This document shows positions 19,708 through 28,597 of a stretch of 54,605 nt of DNA, piece after piece. The notes beneath the pieces were generated by a model. It made no database searches. It worked only from the letters and a program-made list of their open reading frames with translations, and was not told the origin of the DNA. Position numbers and translations under genes: made by a program. Within the stretch, counting starts at the first letter, position 1. Every line of letters begins with the position of its first letter. Location: NCBI GenBank assembly GCA_944380635.1, contig CALWID010000019.1, positions 1 to 54,605 on the forward strand. Direction: 5' to 3'. The DNA is from an uncultured Eubacterium sp. Lineage in GTDB: Bacteria > Bacillota > Clostridia > Oscillospirales > Acutalibacteraceae.

Positions 19708-20529
19708 ATGATAACTAATCCTTACAAGGTGCTGGGAGTTCCTGACGGCGCGTCTGAAGAAGAATGTGCCAAGGCATACAGAAAACTTGCTAAAAAATAC
19801 CACCCTGACCTAAACCCGAACGACAAACATGCCGCCGAAAAAATGGCGGAAATAAACGCGACTTTTGACCAGATAAAAAACGGCACGGCGGCTAAAAGCG
19901 CATACAGCGATACCCGCCGAAACCGCGGCAGAGCGTCATCAGCGCCGGATTATTACACCTCAATAGCGCAGTTTATAAATAACCGCCAGTTTACCCAGGC
20001 GCTCAATCTGCTTAATAATATTGAGGACAGAACTGCCCAGTGGTATTACCTTTCCGCGCTTGCAAATTACGGCGCCGGCAGAAGGGACATTTCTCTTTCC
20101 CACATTCAGCAGGCATGCGCTATGGCGCCTGAAAATTACACTTACCGCGCCACTTATGACAGAATCCGAATGAGCGCTCAGGGCGGATTTGTTAACCCGT
20201 TCGGCGGATTTGCCGAATTTGACGATACTGACGATGATGACATTCACCGCACAAGAACATATTCCGTTCACCGCGGCGGCTGCCTTTCCCGCATATTAAA
20301 ATTCATTTTTCTGCTTATCATTATACGCATAATTTTTTATTTGATAACTCTGGCTTTCAGCGCTGGCAACTGGGGATACAGAAACAACGGAGGATATGAC
20401 CCGCAGCAGCAGCCGCAGACCGATTACAGCGAGAATTACGATGACTCAGGCAATTCAAGCGAATCGGGAAACGATGAAAATTACGAATATTATTTCGGCT
20501 CTAAAACCGGCGATTCGCAATATAACTGA
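19708..20529 (+). CDS. Membrane-anchored J-domain protein
   Basis: 273 residues. N-terminal J domain (about 3-65) with the HPD tripeptide at 32-34, the site that stimulates Hsp70/DnaK ATPase. The middle region (about 85-160) has TPR-like helices. A single hydrophobic segment near residues 193-215 and an acidic, Ser/Asn/Tyr-rich tail follow. There is no Gly/Phe region or zinc domain, so it is a class C-type co-chaperone, not DnaJ itself. A GGGAG site precedes the ATG. Specific client unknown. Confidence 0.9.
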   Translation: MITNPYKVLGVPDGASEEECAKAYRKLAKKYHPDLNPNDKHAAEKMAEINATFDQIKNGTAAKSAYSDTRRNRGRASSAPDYYTSIAQFINNRQFTQALNLLNNIEDRTAQWYYLSALANYGAGRRDISLSHIQQACAMAPENYTYRATYDRIRMSAQGGFVNPFGGFAEFDDTDDDDIHRTRTYSVHRGGCLSRILKFIFLLIIIRIIFYLITLAFSAGNWGYRNNGGYDPQQQPQTDYSENYDDSGNSSESGNDENYEYYFGSKTGDSQYN

Positions 20530-20608
20530 TAATAACTTAATCTATAAAATCACAAAGCAACTAACCGGCGGTTAATAAATAGCAAACGCCGCCGAAAGGA
20601 TGAACTCA

Positions 20609-21052
20609 ATGAAAAATTTTTTTACAAAACTTGCCGTAAAATTTCAGAGATTTATGTACGGCAGATACGGAGTTGACCAACTTTACAGGGCTCTTTTATG
20701 GTTTTACCTTGCGGCTATAATCCTGGCTATGATACTGGGGCGCGCAGTTGACGGAATTTTTTACACAATCTTTTCCGTTATAGCGTGGGGTCTGTTTATT
20801 TTTGCTTTTTTAAGAGTTTTTTCCAAAAAAATAGAAAACAGGCGCAAAGAAAATCAAAACTGGCTTAAATTCACGGGCAATTTTAAAAAGAAATTCAAAC
20901 TGCTCGGCAACAGGTGGAAGTACAGAAAGACACATGTTTTCAGAACCTGCCCCGAGTGCAAAACGGTTTTGCGAATGAAAAAAGTTAAGGGCAAACACAT
21001 GGCAAAATGCCCCCACTGCGGAAAGCAATTTGAATTCAAAGTATTATTTTAA
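20609..21052 (+). CDS. Small membrane protein with C-terminal zinc ribbon
   Basis: 147 residues. Two hydrophobic segments at about 24-70 are followed by a basic stretch (RRKENQNWLKF ... KKKFKLLGNRWKYRK) and a C-terminal zinc ribbon with CPEC and CPHC pairs. No specific family recognised. The start at 20609 is preferred because the AAAGGATGA site overlaps the in-frame ATG at 20600. It follows the J-domain gene by 79 nt and probably shares its transcript. Confidence 0.75.
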   Translation: MKNFFTKLAVKFQRFMYGRYGVDQLYRALLWFYLAAIILAMILGRAVDGIFYTIFSVIAWGLFIFAFLRVFSKKIENRRKENQNWLKFTGNFKKKFKLLGNRWKYRKTHVFRTCPECKTVLRMKKVKGKHMAKCPHCGKQFEFKVLF

Positions 21053-21107
21053 CCGGGCTGAAAATAAAAAGTATAAAAAGGCAAAAATAAATACGCATTA
21101 TTAAAAT

Positions 21108-21150
21108 AAAAAGCACACCTAAAAATCGAACTCTTTTAGGTGTGCTTATT
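21108..21150. terminator. Bidirectional terminator between convergent genes
   Basis: Perfect 14-bp stem AAGCACACCTAAAA / TTTTAGGTGTGCTT (21111-21147) with a 9-nt loop and T/A runs on both sides. It serves the zinc-ribbon gene (+) and the large surface-protein gene (-). Confidence 0.88.
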
Positions 21151-21223
21151 TTATTGCAAAGAATTATAATATGCAGTTTTGAATACCGGAATAAACCGCA
21201 AAAACAATAAATTTTGCTATTGT

Positions 21224-24200
21224 TTAATCAGCGGCGGCAACATTATTTCCCGATACACACACCGGCTCGCTGAAGTCGCCGTACACGCGGCTGTTTTGAT
21301 ACCATTTCCACGCTCTTACACGAACATACTGAGCGGAAGACGAATTGCTGAAATTGATAGATTTTGAAACTGAGCCGGAGCCGTTAATAAATTCGCCTTT
21401 TACATTTTTAGTAAAATCAGCGTCCTCAGCCCACTGTATATAATATCCATGGCTTGCCTGAACATCCCACGAGAATACATAAGTATCAGAATCGGCGGTA
21501 TCCATTTTATAATTTGATACAGCAGAAGGCGCGGCGCATATTCTGAAATCAGACGAGGAAACATCATAACTGTTATACGCCTCTATCGTAACATCATATT
21601 CCCATGCGGGTGTAAGATTTGTGAACACATAATTACTGTCCGTTACGGTATCAACAAATCTTGTTACTCCGTCATTTGTTATATACACCCTGTAACCGTC
21701 TGCGTTTCTGACATCATTCCAGTCAAGATAAAGGTCTGTGCCGTTATCGCCGCGGGCATAAACATTAAAACCGACCGGCTTGGATAAACTTTCCGCAGTA
21801 CTTACGGGAGCGGAGAAATCGCCGTATACACGGCTGTTTTGATACCATTTCCACGCTCTGACGCGAACATAATAATTATCATCAAAATCAAATGTTTTAG
21901 AGGTTGAGCCTGAACCCGTAATAAATTCGCCTTTTACATTTTTGGTAAAGTTTTCGTCTTCAGCCCACTGAATATAATACCCGTGGCTTGCCTGAACATT
22001 CCAGGACACAACATAAGTATCAGTATCAGCCGCATTAATTTCAAGCCCTGATACAGGAGCGGGAGCGGCGCAGATTCTGTATTGCGAGGATTTAACCTCT
22101 TTATTGTTATAGGCTTCTACAAATATATCATATTCCCACGCCGGGGTGAGATCCGTAAAAACATAATCGCTTTCTGTTACGGTATCCAAAAGTTCCTTAT
22201 TGCCGTCATTTACAATATAAATTCTGTATCCGTCAGCATTTTTCGCGTCATCCCAGCTGAGATAAACATCCGTGCCGCCGTCGCCGCGGGCGTAAACATT
22301 AAATCCGTTCGGATAAAGAAGACAGTCTGAAGTGCAAAGCGGCTCAGAGAAATCACCGTAAACGCGGCTGTTTTGGAACCATTTCCACGCTCTTACACGG
22401 ATATAATGACCCGCTGATGAATTACTGAAAGTAAATGTTTTTGAAGTTGAACCGGAGCCGTTGATAAATTCGCCGTTTACATTTTTAGTAAAGTCCTTAT
22501 CATCCGCCCACTGAATATAATATCCGTGGCTTGCCTGAACATCCCATTTTGCTGTAAATGCATTTTGGCTTTGCGCTGAAAGGTCATAGCCCGAAACCGG
22601 AGCGGGGGCTGCGGAAATGCGGAATGTATTGCTTGGGGTATTTTTAGAACTGTTGTAAGATTCAACGATTACATCATATTCCCATGCAGGCGTTAAATTT
22701 TCAAAAACGAACTGAGCATCCTCAGTGGTGCCCTGCAAAAGCCGTTTACTGCCGTCAACAATGTAAATATTATATCCGTCTGCGTCATCAACTTTGTTCC
22801 ACCTAAGGTACAAATCCGTACCGGCGTCTCCCCTGGCGTACACATTGATATTTTCAGGCATGAAAAGGCTGTTTTTCGTTGAAAGAACGGGCGAGTAATC
22901 GCCTACTATATTTTCATTTGAATAATATCTACATGAGCGTATTCTTACATAATAATTTTTGCTGTACTGAGTTGTTGTTAATTCAGCAGTATCGGTATTT
23001 GCCGGCAAAAACTGCGAACTGATATTTTTAGAAAAATCGCTGGTTGTAGACCACTGAATATAATATCCTACTCCCGGACGCGGAGTCCATTCAGCCCGTA
23101 TTTTATTTGCGGTTATTGCGTTTACGCTGAAATTATCCGGCGCCGATATAGATGAATAAGTTGTACAAGTTACGCGCGTTCCGGTGCAAGTAGATACATT
23201 ATTATATGCCTCTATTGCAAAGGAATACATAGTATCGGCGGTAGTTTCTATTCTGTAAAACGAAGTCATACCGCCTTCAAGAACCGCTATTTTTACCCAC
23301 GCGCCGTTTATTTGCTGATAAAGGTTATAGCCGTCTGCATTTAATTTCGGAGTCCAGCCGAGTATTATGGCGGAACCATCGCCCATTCTGCCGGTGGCTT
23401 TAAATCCGGTTACCGCTTCAGGCCGCGTATAGAAATAAATTTGAGAAGAATAGTAATTTGAATAAGTTCTTGTATTGCCGGAAGTTGTAAAGGCACGCAC
23501 CCTGAATGGATGTTGAGTTCCCGGGCAAAGATTTTTAACCGTAGCGCTTGTTGTATTAAAAACATAAGTTGAATTCCATTTTCCGCCGTAATAATACTGA
23601 ACTTCATAACCTTTTGCGCCTGAAACGGCGTCCCATTTAAGGGTTACAGAATTTTCTGTATTTGAAGTCATTTTAACATTTTTAACCGCCGCGATAGAAT
23701 TTGTGTATTTTACTACCATAGACGAGGAATGATAACTGCTGCCTACCACCTGCTGAATACCTTTTGCAACATTAAGATATTTGCAGTTTGAAGGGCTCTT
23801 AAATTCTACAAGAGCGGACTGCGCGCCGAGATTGGCATTTGCCCAGCCGAAAATATAACCTGAAGAAGTTCCGTAAGCGCCGGTCTGATCCCTTGAAATT
23901 CCGTTTGTGCTTCTGAAAATATCAACAAGGGTACCGTTGCCGAGAACTGAATTGAGCCAGCCGTGGAAATCTATAAATGTATTCATTTTATATTTTTTCA
24001 TTAAGTCCCTCAAGGCGCGGCTCTCCTGCGCTTTGAATTTTCCGGATATGAAATCGCGGTTCATATCAACATGCGCGGCGGTGCACCTGCCGTATGCCGA
24101 CGAACCTGAGCGAAGATTATTTTTGCCGTCAATAGTGCCGTCCGGATTAGCGCACGGTACAATAATGAGCCTGTAATCTTTTAAATAAGAAGGATTCTTG

Positions 24201-25015
24201 GCAAAATACTCTATAAGGCTGTTGGCGCACTCAACAAGAACTTTACCGTCGTGAGCATAATTATCCTCAAAACCGTGAACAGCAAATGTGCAGAATAATG
24301 TTTTGCTGTTATTTCCGGTGCCGTTTATCAAATAAGCCTCAAGGTCGCGGCCGCGAACGCTTGTGCCGTAAACTATTTTTTCAACATTATCATAATCCAT
24401 TGCGACTTTAGCAGCGGTCTTATTTAAAGAAATTCCGCTGTTTGAATAAACATAGACGGTACAGGTTACAGTTATATTATTTTCCGAAATCGCCTGTATC
24501 AGCGCTTTACCTTCTTTGAGCGCAGTTACTTTGCCCGTTGAAGAAACGGACGCAACGGAACTATTTGAAGTGGTATATCTTATAGGGCACTGATAAGCGG
24601 ATGAGTTTACGCGTGCGTTTAAATTAAAACTCTGACCCTCATTTAAAGTTTTTGTTGTTGCCGACAAAGTAATACTTGTAGGCGCTGCTTTTACGGTTAT
24701 TGATAAACTCCGGCTTGTTTTGCCGTCCGGAGAATAAGTTATATTGGCCGTTCCGGTATTCTTTGCCGTAACAACGCCGGTTGAAGATACCGCCGCAACA
24801 TTGCTGTTAGACGAAGAAAAAGACGGGTTAGACGCTTCCTGACCGGAATCAAGCACAACCTGAATCTGCTGCTTTGAACCGGTAGCCATTTGGCTGTTAT
24901 AATAAATTTGATAAGTATCGGCTGTAACCTCCGCGGCAAACACAGAAAAACCGCAAATACATACAGCAGCAAAAATCACGAAAGAAAATATTAAAGAAAT
25001 GATTTTTTTATTCAT
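21224..25015 (-). CDS. Large secreted BIG2 / M14-peptidase / fibronectin-III protein
   Basis: 1263 residues from the ATG at 25015 (AGAGGTG site 6 nt upstream). N-terminal signal peptide (about 1-28, ending VFAAE); two bacterial Ig-like BIG2 domains (about 30-195); a zinc carboxypeptidase-like M14 domain (about 205-435) with HGFE and FIDFHG as zinc ligands and the glutamate of ALVEFKSP as likely catalytic base; then about nine FN3-type modules. The last ~540 residues are three ~180-residue repeats containing SHGYYIQWAED and WKWYQNSRVYGDFS. No sortase motif or S-layer domain is visible. The substrate could be cell-wall peptide or an external protein; not resolvable here. Confidence 0.85.
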   Translation of the reverse strand: MNKKIISLIFSFVIFAAVCICGFSVFAAEVTADTYQIYYNSQMATGSKQQIQVVLDSGQEASNPSFSSSNSNVAAVSSTGVVTAKNTGTANITYSPDGKTSRSLSITVKAAPTSITLSATTKTLNEGQSFNLNARVNSSAYQCPIRYTTSNSSVASVSSTGKVTALKEGKALIQAISENNITVTCTVYVYSNSGISLNKTAAKVAMDYDNVEKIVYGTSVRGRDLEAYLINGTGNNSKTLFCTFAVHGFEDNYAHDGKVLVECANSLIEYFAKNPSYLKDYRLIIVPCANPDGTIDGKNNLRSGSSAYGRCTAAHVDMNRDFISGKFKAQESRALRDLMKKYKMNTFIDFHGWLNSVLGNGTLVDIFRSTNGISRDQTGAYGTSSGYIFGWANANLGAQSALVEFKSPSNCKYLNVAKGIQQVVGSSYHSSSMVVKYTNSIAAVKNVKMTSNTENSVTLKWDAVSGAKGYEVQYYYGGKWNSTYVFNTTSATVKNLCPGTQHPFRVRAFTTSGNTRTYSNYYSSQIYFYTRPEAVTGFKATGRMGDGSAIILGWTPKLNADGYNLYQQINGAWVKIAVLEGGMTSFYRIETTADTMYSFAIEAYNNVSTCTGTRVTCTTYSSISAPDNFSVNAITANKIRAEWTPRPGVGYYIQWSTTSDFSKNISSQFLPANTDTAELTTTQYSKNYYVRIRSCRYYSNENIVGDYSPVLSTKNSLFMPENINVYARGDAGTDLYLRWNKVDDADGYNIYIVDGSKRLLQGTTEDAQFVFENLTPAWEYDVIVESYNSSKNTPSNTFRISAAPAPVSGYDLSAQSQNAFTAKWDVQASHGYYIQWADDKDFTKNVNGEFINGSGSTSKTFTFSNSSAGHYIRVRAWKWFQNSRVYGDFSEPLCTSDCLLYPNGFNVYARGDGGTDVYLSWDDAKNADGYRIYIVNDGNKELLDTVTESDYVFTDLTPAWEYDIFVEAYNNKEVKSSQYRICAAPAPVSGLEINAADTDTYVVSWNVQASHGYYIQWAEDENFTKNVKGEFITGSGSTSKTFDFDDNYYVRVRAWKWYQNSRVYGDFSAPVSTAESLSKPVGFNVYARGDNGTDLYLDWNDVRNADGYRVYITNDGVTRFVDTVTDSNYVFTNLTPAWEYDVTIEAYNSYDVSSSDFRICAAPSAVSNYKMDTADSDTYVFSWDVQASHGYYIQWAEDADFTKNVKGEFINGSGSVSKSINFSNSSSAQYVRVRAWKWYQNSRVYGDFSEPVCVSGNNVAAAD
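21230..22860 (-). repeat. Threefold ~540-bp repeat encoding paired FN3 modules
   Basis: Three successive, highly similar segments (roughly 21230-21780, 21790-22320 and 22330-22860) encode matched pairs of FN3 modules, each with a VYARGD..TDLYL part and a YYIQWA..FTKNV part. They are internal duplications of the surface-protein gene, not mobile repeats. Confidence 0.75.
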
Positions 25016-25047
25016 AACCGGCACCTCTATGTATAAAATCTAAATTT

Positions 25048-25077
25048 ATTGTAACATACAAGGCGCTCACTTTGCAA
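25048..25077 (-). promoter_or_regulatory. Candidate promoter of the M14/FN3 gene
   Basis: Minus strand TTGCAA (25077-25072), 18-nt spacer, TACAAT (25053-25048), about 33 nt before the start codon. Confidence 0.5.
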
Positions 25078-25182
25078 CCGCAGGAATTAATTTTTTTTAC
25101 GGTAAAACATTTAAATTATTTAGTATGCAATATTTTTTCTACTTTATGTAAATTTTTTCTGTTAAAATTCCGAAAAATGTGT

Positions 25183-25188
25183 TATAAT
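25183..25188 (+). promoter_or_regulatory. Candidate -10 element for the CarD-like gene
   Basis: Perfect TATAAT on the plus strand; the -35 region (GTTAAA at 17 nt) is weak. It predicts a ~210-nt leader that contains the whole structured element upstream of the CarD-like gene. Confidence 0.45.
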
Positions 25189-25242
25189 AGATTTGTAAGC
25201 AATATTTGGCAAATTGTTTATACACTATGTAATATGACAGGA

Positions 25243-25405
25243 AAGGCAGTGTAAAAAATTACGCTGTTACTATAATACGCCTTCAAAATTTGCCTTATAT
25301 CTGATTTTGCGGTGCTGTAACCGCCGCTGGCGACTTATCCGGCTACAAATAAGGAGCCAACGATTTTATTTTTTGTTTGTAGCACGAAAGGCTATGGTGA
25401 TTGGA
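25243..25405 (+). promoter_or_regulatory. Structured leader element, copy A (CarD-like gene)
   Basis: Shares sequence and pairing with the leader at 44082-44250. Helices: AAGGC/GCCTT (25243-25247 with 25279-25283) enclosing AGTGTA/TACGCT; CAAAAT/ATTTTG (25284-25289 with 25304-25309); TGGC-CTTA/TAAG-GCCA (25328-25337 with 25350-25359). Its loop GGCTAC (25341-25346) can pair with GTAGC at 25379-25383. AACCGCC (25319-25325) faces the ribosome-binding sequence GGTGATT at 25396-25402. Together with 25016-25242 (two promoters), this explains the 390-nt stretch without genes. Confidence 0.7.
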
Positions 25406-25909
25406 ATGTATAAGATAGGTGATGTATTTGTTTACGGCGCCAACGGCGCATGTGAAATAACGGACATCAAAGAAGAAAAGTTTGCGCGGGAGACGAAAAT
25501 CTATTATATACTTTCTCCTTTTTTTGATTCGAGAGAAACGATTTTTGTGCCCGTGGACAATGAAACGCTGACGGGGAAAATGAAAAAGGTGCTTTCACGC
25601 GACGAAATCATGGAAATGATAAAATCAATACCTGAGGCGGAAACCATTTGGAACGACAATGCGAATATGCGCCGCGAGGAATACAGGAAGATAATTAACA
25701 CGGCGGACAGAAAAGAACTTGTTAAACTTTTAAAAACTTTGCATGAGCAGAAACAGAAACTTGAGGAAATCGGCAAAAATCTTTCCGTATCGGATGAAAA
25801 ATATTACAGAAAAGCGCAGAATATAATTCACAGCGAAATAGCAATGGTGCTTGAACTTGAAATGAAAGAAGTAGAGCCTTTTATTGAAAGAGTTTTAAAC
25901 GCGGCATAA
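25406..25909 (+). CDS. CarD/CdnL-family RNA polymerase-interacting regulator
   Basis: 167 residues. The N-terminal ~60 residues (MYKIGDVFVYGANGACEITDI) form the RNA-polymerase-interacting Tudor-like domain shared by CarD, CdnL and TRCF; the C-terminal part is helical, as in CdnL. Such proteins bind the RNA polymerase beta subunit and stabilise open complexes. The open frame extends upstream through the leader, and an in-frame ATG at 25394 lies inside the conserved leader motif; the ATG at 25406 is chosen because GGTGATT is correctly spaced. Monocistronic, with its own terminator. Confidence 0.88.
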   Translation: MYKIGDVFVYGANGACEITDIKEEKFARETKIYYILSPFFDSRETIFVPVDNETLTGKMKKVLSRDEIMEMIKSIPEAETIWNDNANMRREEYRKIINTADRKELVKLLKTLHEQKQKLEEIGKNLSVSDEKYYRKAQNIIHSEIAMVLELEMKEVEPFIERVLNAA

Positions 25910-25984
25910 ATTGCGGAAATCCGGCGCTGAAAACTTATTGCGAATGATTTTCGCTTGCACGCGAGGCATTTGCGGCTGTAATAA

Positions 25985-26027
25985 AGTCGGCTGAACCGCG
26001 GTTACATTGAGCGGCCGCCGGCTTTTT
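25985..26027 (+). terminator. Terminator of the CarD-like gene
   Basis: AGTCGGC / GCCGGCT stem with inner CCGC/GCGG pairing, followed by TTTTTATTATTT on the plus strand. Confidence 0.78.
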
Positions 26028-26031
26028 ATTA

Positions 26032-26060
26032 TTTACACTTTATCGTGTATATGGTAAAAT
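26032..26060 (+). promoter_or_regulatory. Candidate promoter of the esterase gene
   Basis: TTTACA, 17-nt spacer, TAAAAT on the plus strand, 33 nt upstream of the ATG at 26094. Confidence 0.55.
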
Positions 26061-26093
26061 ATTATAAAGTACTTAAATTACGAGGTGGCAGAC

Positions 26094-27020
26094 ATGGCTT
26101 TATTTACGCCTGTACTTAAATTTTTCTGGAAAGAAAACGCAAAATCCGATTACAAAAGACTCAGCAGGCAGACCCCGGCGGCGGGAGTTCATCAAAAAAA
26201 CAACCTGCCGTATCTTGCGGACGATATTGACGAACACACGCTGGACATTTACTACCCTGAAGGCGCAAGCGGGAAACTTCCAGTTATAATTGACATTCAC
26301 GGCGGCGGATGGATGGCGGGCAGCAAGGAGATAAACAAGAACTACTGCCTTGCCATAGCAAAGCGCGGATACTGCGTTTTTAACATTAACTACCGCCTTG
26401 CAGAATCCGGCAAAAGCGGATTTAAAGAGCAGATAGAAGATATTTTTTCCGCATTTGAGTGGATATACGGCGCTGCTGACAACTACCCTGCCGATATTGA
26501 AAGCTGTTTTCTGACAGGCGATTCGGCGGGCGGTCATCTTGCGTTTTGCACCGCGGCAATCTCAAATTCCTTTATACTAAGGCAGGATTTTTGTATTGGC
26601 GAGCCGCTGCTGAAATTTAAAGCGGTAGGAGCGGTATCCCCTGCCGCAGACCTGATTAGCCCGAACATAACTATGAATATTAATCTGCCGGAACTGCTTG
26701 GCAAAAAATATAAAAACAGCAAATATTATAAATATATGGACGCAAACAGGATTGGCGTTAAAAATATGCCGCCGTTTTACATAGTTACCTCATCAGGCGA
26801 TTTTCTTCACAGCCATGCGTACAAGATGAAAAAGGCGCTTGACAGGCTTGGCGTTAAAAACAAACTGCATGATTTTAAGGGCAAGTATTCGGGCAGAAAA
26901 CTGCCGCATGTATTTTCCGTGCTTGACCCAAACCCCTCATATTCGCGGGAATGTATTGACGAAATGCTGCAATTCTTTAAAGATAATTCAAAAGATGAAA
27001 AAACGGCTGCGGTAAAATAA
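26094..27020 (+). CDS. Alpha/beta-hydrolase (lipase/esterase, HSL-like)
   Basis: 308 residues. The oxyanion-hole motif HGGGW (in IDIHGGGWMAG) and the nucleophile elbow GDSAGG are clear, placing it in the HSL/alpha-beta hydrolase-3 group of short-acyl esterases. No signal peptide, so cytoplasmic; substrate unknown, perhaps acetylated or feruloylated sugars given the nearby glycosidases. The frame starts at a GTG that is part of the GAGGTGG ribosome-binding site; the ATG at 26094, 5 nt after it, is used. Confidence 0.88.
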   Translation: MALFTPVLKFFWKENAKSDYKRLSRQTPAAGVHQKNNLPYLADDIDEHTLDIYYPEGASGKLPVIIDIHGGGWMAGSKEINKNYCLAIAKRGYCVFNINYRLAESGKSGFKEQIEDIFSAFEWIYGAADNYPADIESCFLTGDSAGGHLAFCTAAISNSFILRQDFCIGEPLLKFKAVGAVSPAADLISPNITMNINLPELLGKKYKNSKYYKYMDANRIGVKNMPPFYIVTSSGDFLHSHAYKMKKALDRLGVKNKLHDFKGKYSGRKLPHVFSVLDPNPSYSRECIDEMLQFFKDNSKDEKTAAVK

Positions 27021-27034
27021 TAAAACGAAAAAAG

Positions 27035-27078
27035 AACAGCGCTGTCTGACCTGATAAATCAGACGGCGCTGTTTTTTA
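27035..27078. terminator. Bidirectional terminator between esterase and ABC transporter operon
   Basis: Long stem AACAGCGCTGTCTGA / TCAGACGGCGCTGTT (one mismatch) with a 9-nt loop and A/T runs on both sides. Confidence 0.88.
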
Positions 27079-27086
27079 CGCTTTAT

Positions 27087-27809
27087 TTACAGAACTTTTG
27101 AAAGGAAATCACGAAGTCTTGGATTCTTAGGATTATTGAAAAAATCATAGGGTGTGTTTTCCTCACAAATCATTCCGTCATCCATAAAAAGGACTTTTGA
27201 AGCAACTTCTCTTGCAAAGCCCATTTCGTGGGTTACAACTACCATAGTCATACCCTCTTCGGCAAGGTCTTTCATAACCTGAAGAACTTCGCCTACCATT
27301 TCCGGGTCAAGCGCGGAAGTAGGCTCGTCAAAAAGCATTACCTTGGGATTCATGGCAAGCGAGCGGACGATTGCCGCCCTTTGTTTTTGACCTCCCGAAA
27401 GGCTGGAAGGATAAGAATCCGCTTTTTCTTCAAGGCCGACTCTTCTAAGCAGGGCAAGCGCTTTTTCATTTGCCTCTTCTTTACTCATTAGTTTATGATG
27501 AACGGGCGCAAGCGTAATATTTTCAAGAATGGTTTTATTATTAAAGAGATTGAAATGCTGAAACACCATACCCATATGCTTGCGGACTTCGTTTATATCG
27601 GTTTTTTTATCGGTAATAAGTTTACCGTCAAACCAAATCTCACCCTCCGTGGGGGTTTCAAGCAGATTAAGGCACCTTAAAAAAGTACTTTTACCGGAGC
27701 CGGACGGGCCGATAACAACTATTTTTTCATTTTGCTTTATCTCGTAATTTATGCCTTTAAGTACAAGATTATCGCCGAAACTCTTTTTAAGATTACATAC
27801 TTTTATCAC
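27087..27809 (-). CDS. Polar amino-acid ABC transporter, ATP-binding protein
   Basis: 240 residues, GlnQ-type ATPase: Walker [10 protein letters not shown], signature LSGGQ, Walker B VMLFDEP followed by TSALDPE, switch histidine in VVVTHEMGF. The start is taken as the GTG at 27809 ([12 protein letters not shown]), with AAAGGAG 11 nt upstream; the upstream frame only reflects overlap with the permease gene (17 nt). Powers import with the permease and binding protein upstream. Confidence 0.95.
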   Translation of the reverse strand: MIKVCNLKKSFGDNLVLKGINYEIKQNEKIVVIGPSGSGKSTFLRCLNLLETPTEGEIWFDGKLITDKKTDINEVRKHMGMVFQHFNLFNNKTILENITLAPVHHKLMSKEEANEKALALLRRVGLEEKADSYPSSLSGGQKQRAAIVRSLAMNPKVMLFDEPTSALDPEMVGEVLQVMKDLAEEGMTMVVVTHEMGFAREVASKVLFMDDGMICEENTPYDFFNNPKNPRLRDFLSKVL

Positions 27810-28503
27810 TTTTACGAAGGCTCCTTTCCATAAACTTGATAAGCATTGAGATAACAAGCACAAGCACGATATAGATAACTGCCATAATAAGATACGGCAC
27901 CATAAATTCGTAATTGTTTGAGCCCATTCTGTTGAAAGCAACATAAAGATCCATTGCGCCTACGAAACTTACAACAGATGTTTCCTTAATCAGCGAAATA
28001 AACTCGTTGCCGAGAGTGGGAAGAATATTTTTAACAGCCTGCGGAATAATTATTTTCATCATAGTAGTGCTGTAACTCAAGCCTACGGAGCGGCCGCCCT
28101 CCATTTGACCGGGATCAACGGAAAGAATACCGGCGCGCATTATTTCCGAAACATACGCTCCGGAATTCATACCGAAAACAACGGCGGCAACGGTAACGGA
28201 ATTCATATGAAGCCCGAATATCGGCATAAGTACATAGTAAAAAACAAGAAGTTGAACAACCATAGGTGTTCCTCTGAAAAGAGAAACATAAAGCCCGCAT
28301 ATCTTATCAAGAACTTTTACAAACGGATTCGTTTTAGGCACTACCCTCACAGCGCCTATAAGAGTGCCGAGGATAATACCGATAATAAGACCTACAACTG
28401 CAATAATAAGCGTATTTTTAAGGCCTGTTAAAACATCGTTATAACCGCCGCCGTCAATAAAACTCTTAAGAAAGACTTCAATTTTTTTATCAAAATTCTG
28501 CAT
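27793..28503 (-). CDS. Polar amino-acid ABC transporter, permease
   Basis: 236 residues, HisM/GlnP-type permease with about five membrane helices and the EAA-like loop [24 protein letters not shown] at 28503 with an AAAGGAA site. It sits between the binding-protein gene and the ATPase gene, completing a three-gene importer. Confidence 0.94.
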   Translation of the reverse strand: MQNFDKKIEVFLKSFIDGGGYNDVLTGLKNTLIIAVVGLIIGIILGTLIGAVRVVPKTNPFVKVLDKICGLYVSLFRGTPMVVQLLVFYYVLMPIFGLHMNSVTVAAVVFGMNSGAYVSEIMRAGILSVDPGQMEGGRSVGLSYSTTMMKIIIPQAVKNILPTLGNEFISLIKETSVVSFVGAMDLYVAFNRMGSNNYEFMVPYLIMAVIYIVLVLVISMLIKFMERSLRKSDKSM

Positions 28504-28523
28504 AACAATTCCTTTGCACACTT

Positions 28524-28554
28524 AAAAACAGCCCCACCCCGACATCCGCGGGGC
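28524..28554 (-). terminator. Attenuating hairpin between binding-protein and permease genes
   Basis: Minus-strand GC-rich repeats (GCCCC / GGGGC, or CCCCG / CGGGG) followed two bases later by TTTTT in the 94-nt gap. Partial termination or mRNA stabilisation here would give more binding protein than membrane components, as in other binding-protein operons. Confidence 0.5.
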
Positions 28555-28597
28555 GAGGTCGTTTAAGCATTCTGTTTATTTTTTCGGAACGGATAAA

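Noticed and set aside
21230-22860. Regular repeats that might suggest a CRISPR array or mobile repeats
   Set aside because: They are ~540-bp in-frame repeats encoding FN3 modules within one ORF.
25394-25405. In-frame ATG upstream of the CarD-like gene (same in the GNAT and mannosidase genes) as true start
   Set aside because: The AAAGG before it is too close (2 nt), whereas GGTGATT is correctly placed for the next ATG; the motif is part of the conserved leader and is out of frame in ricT.
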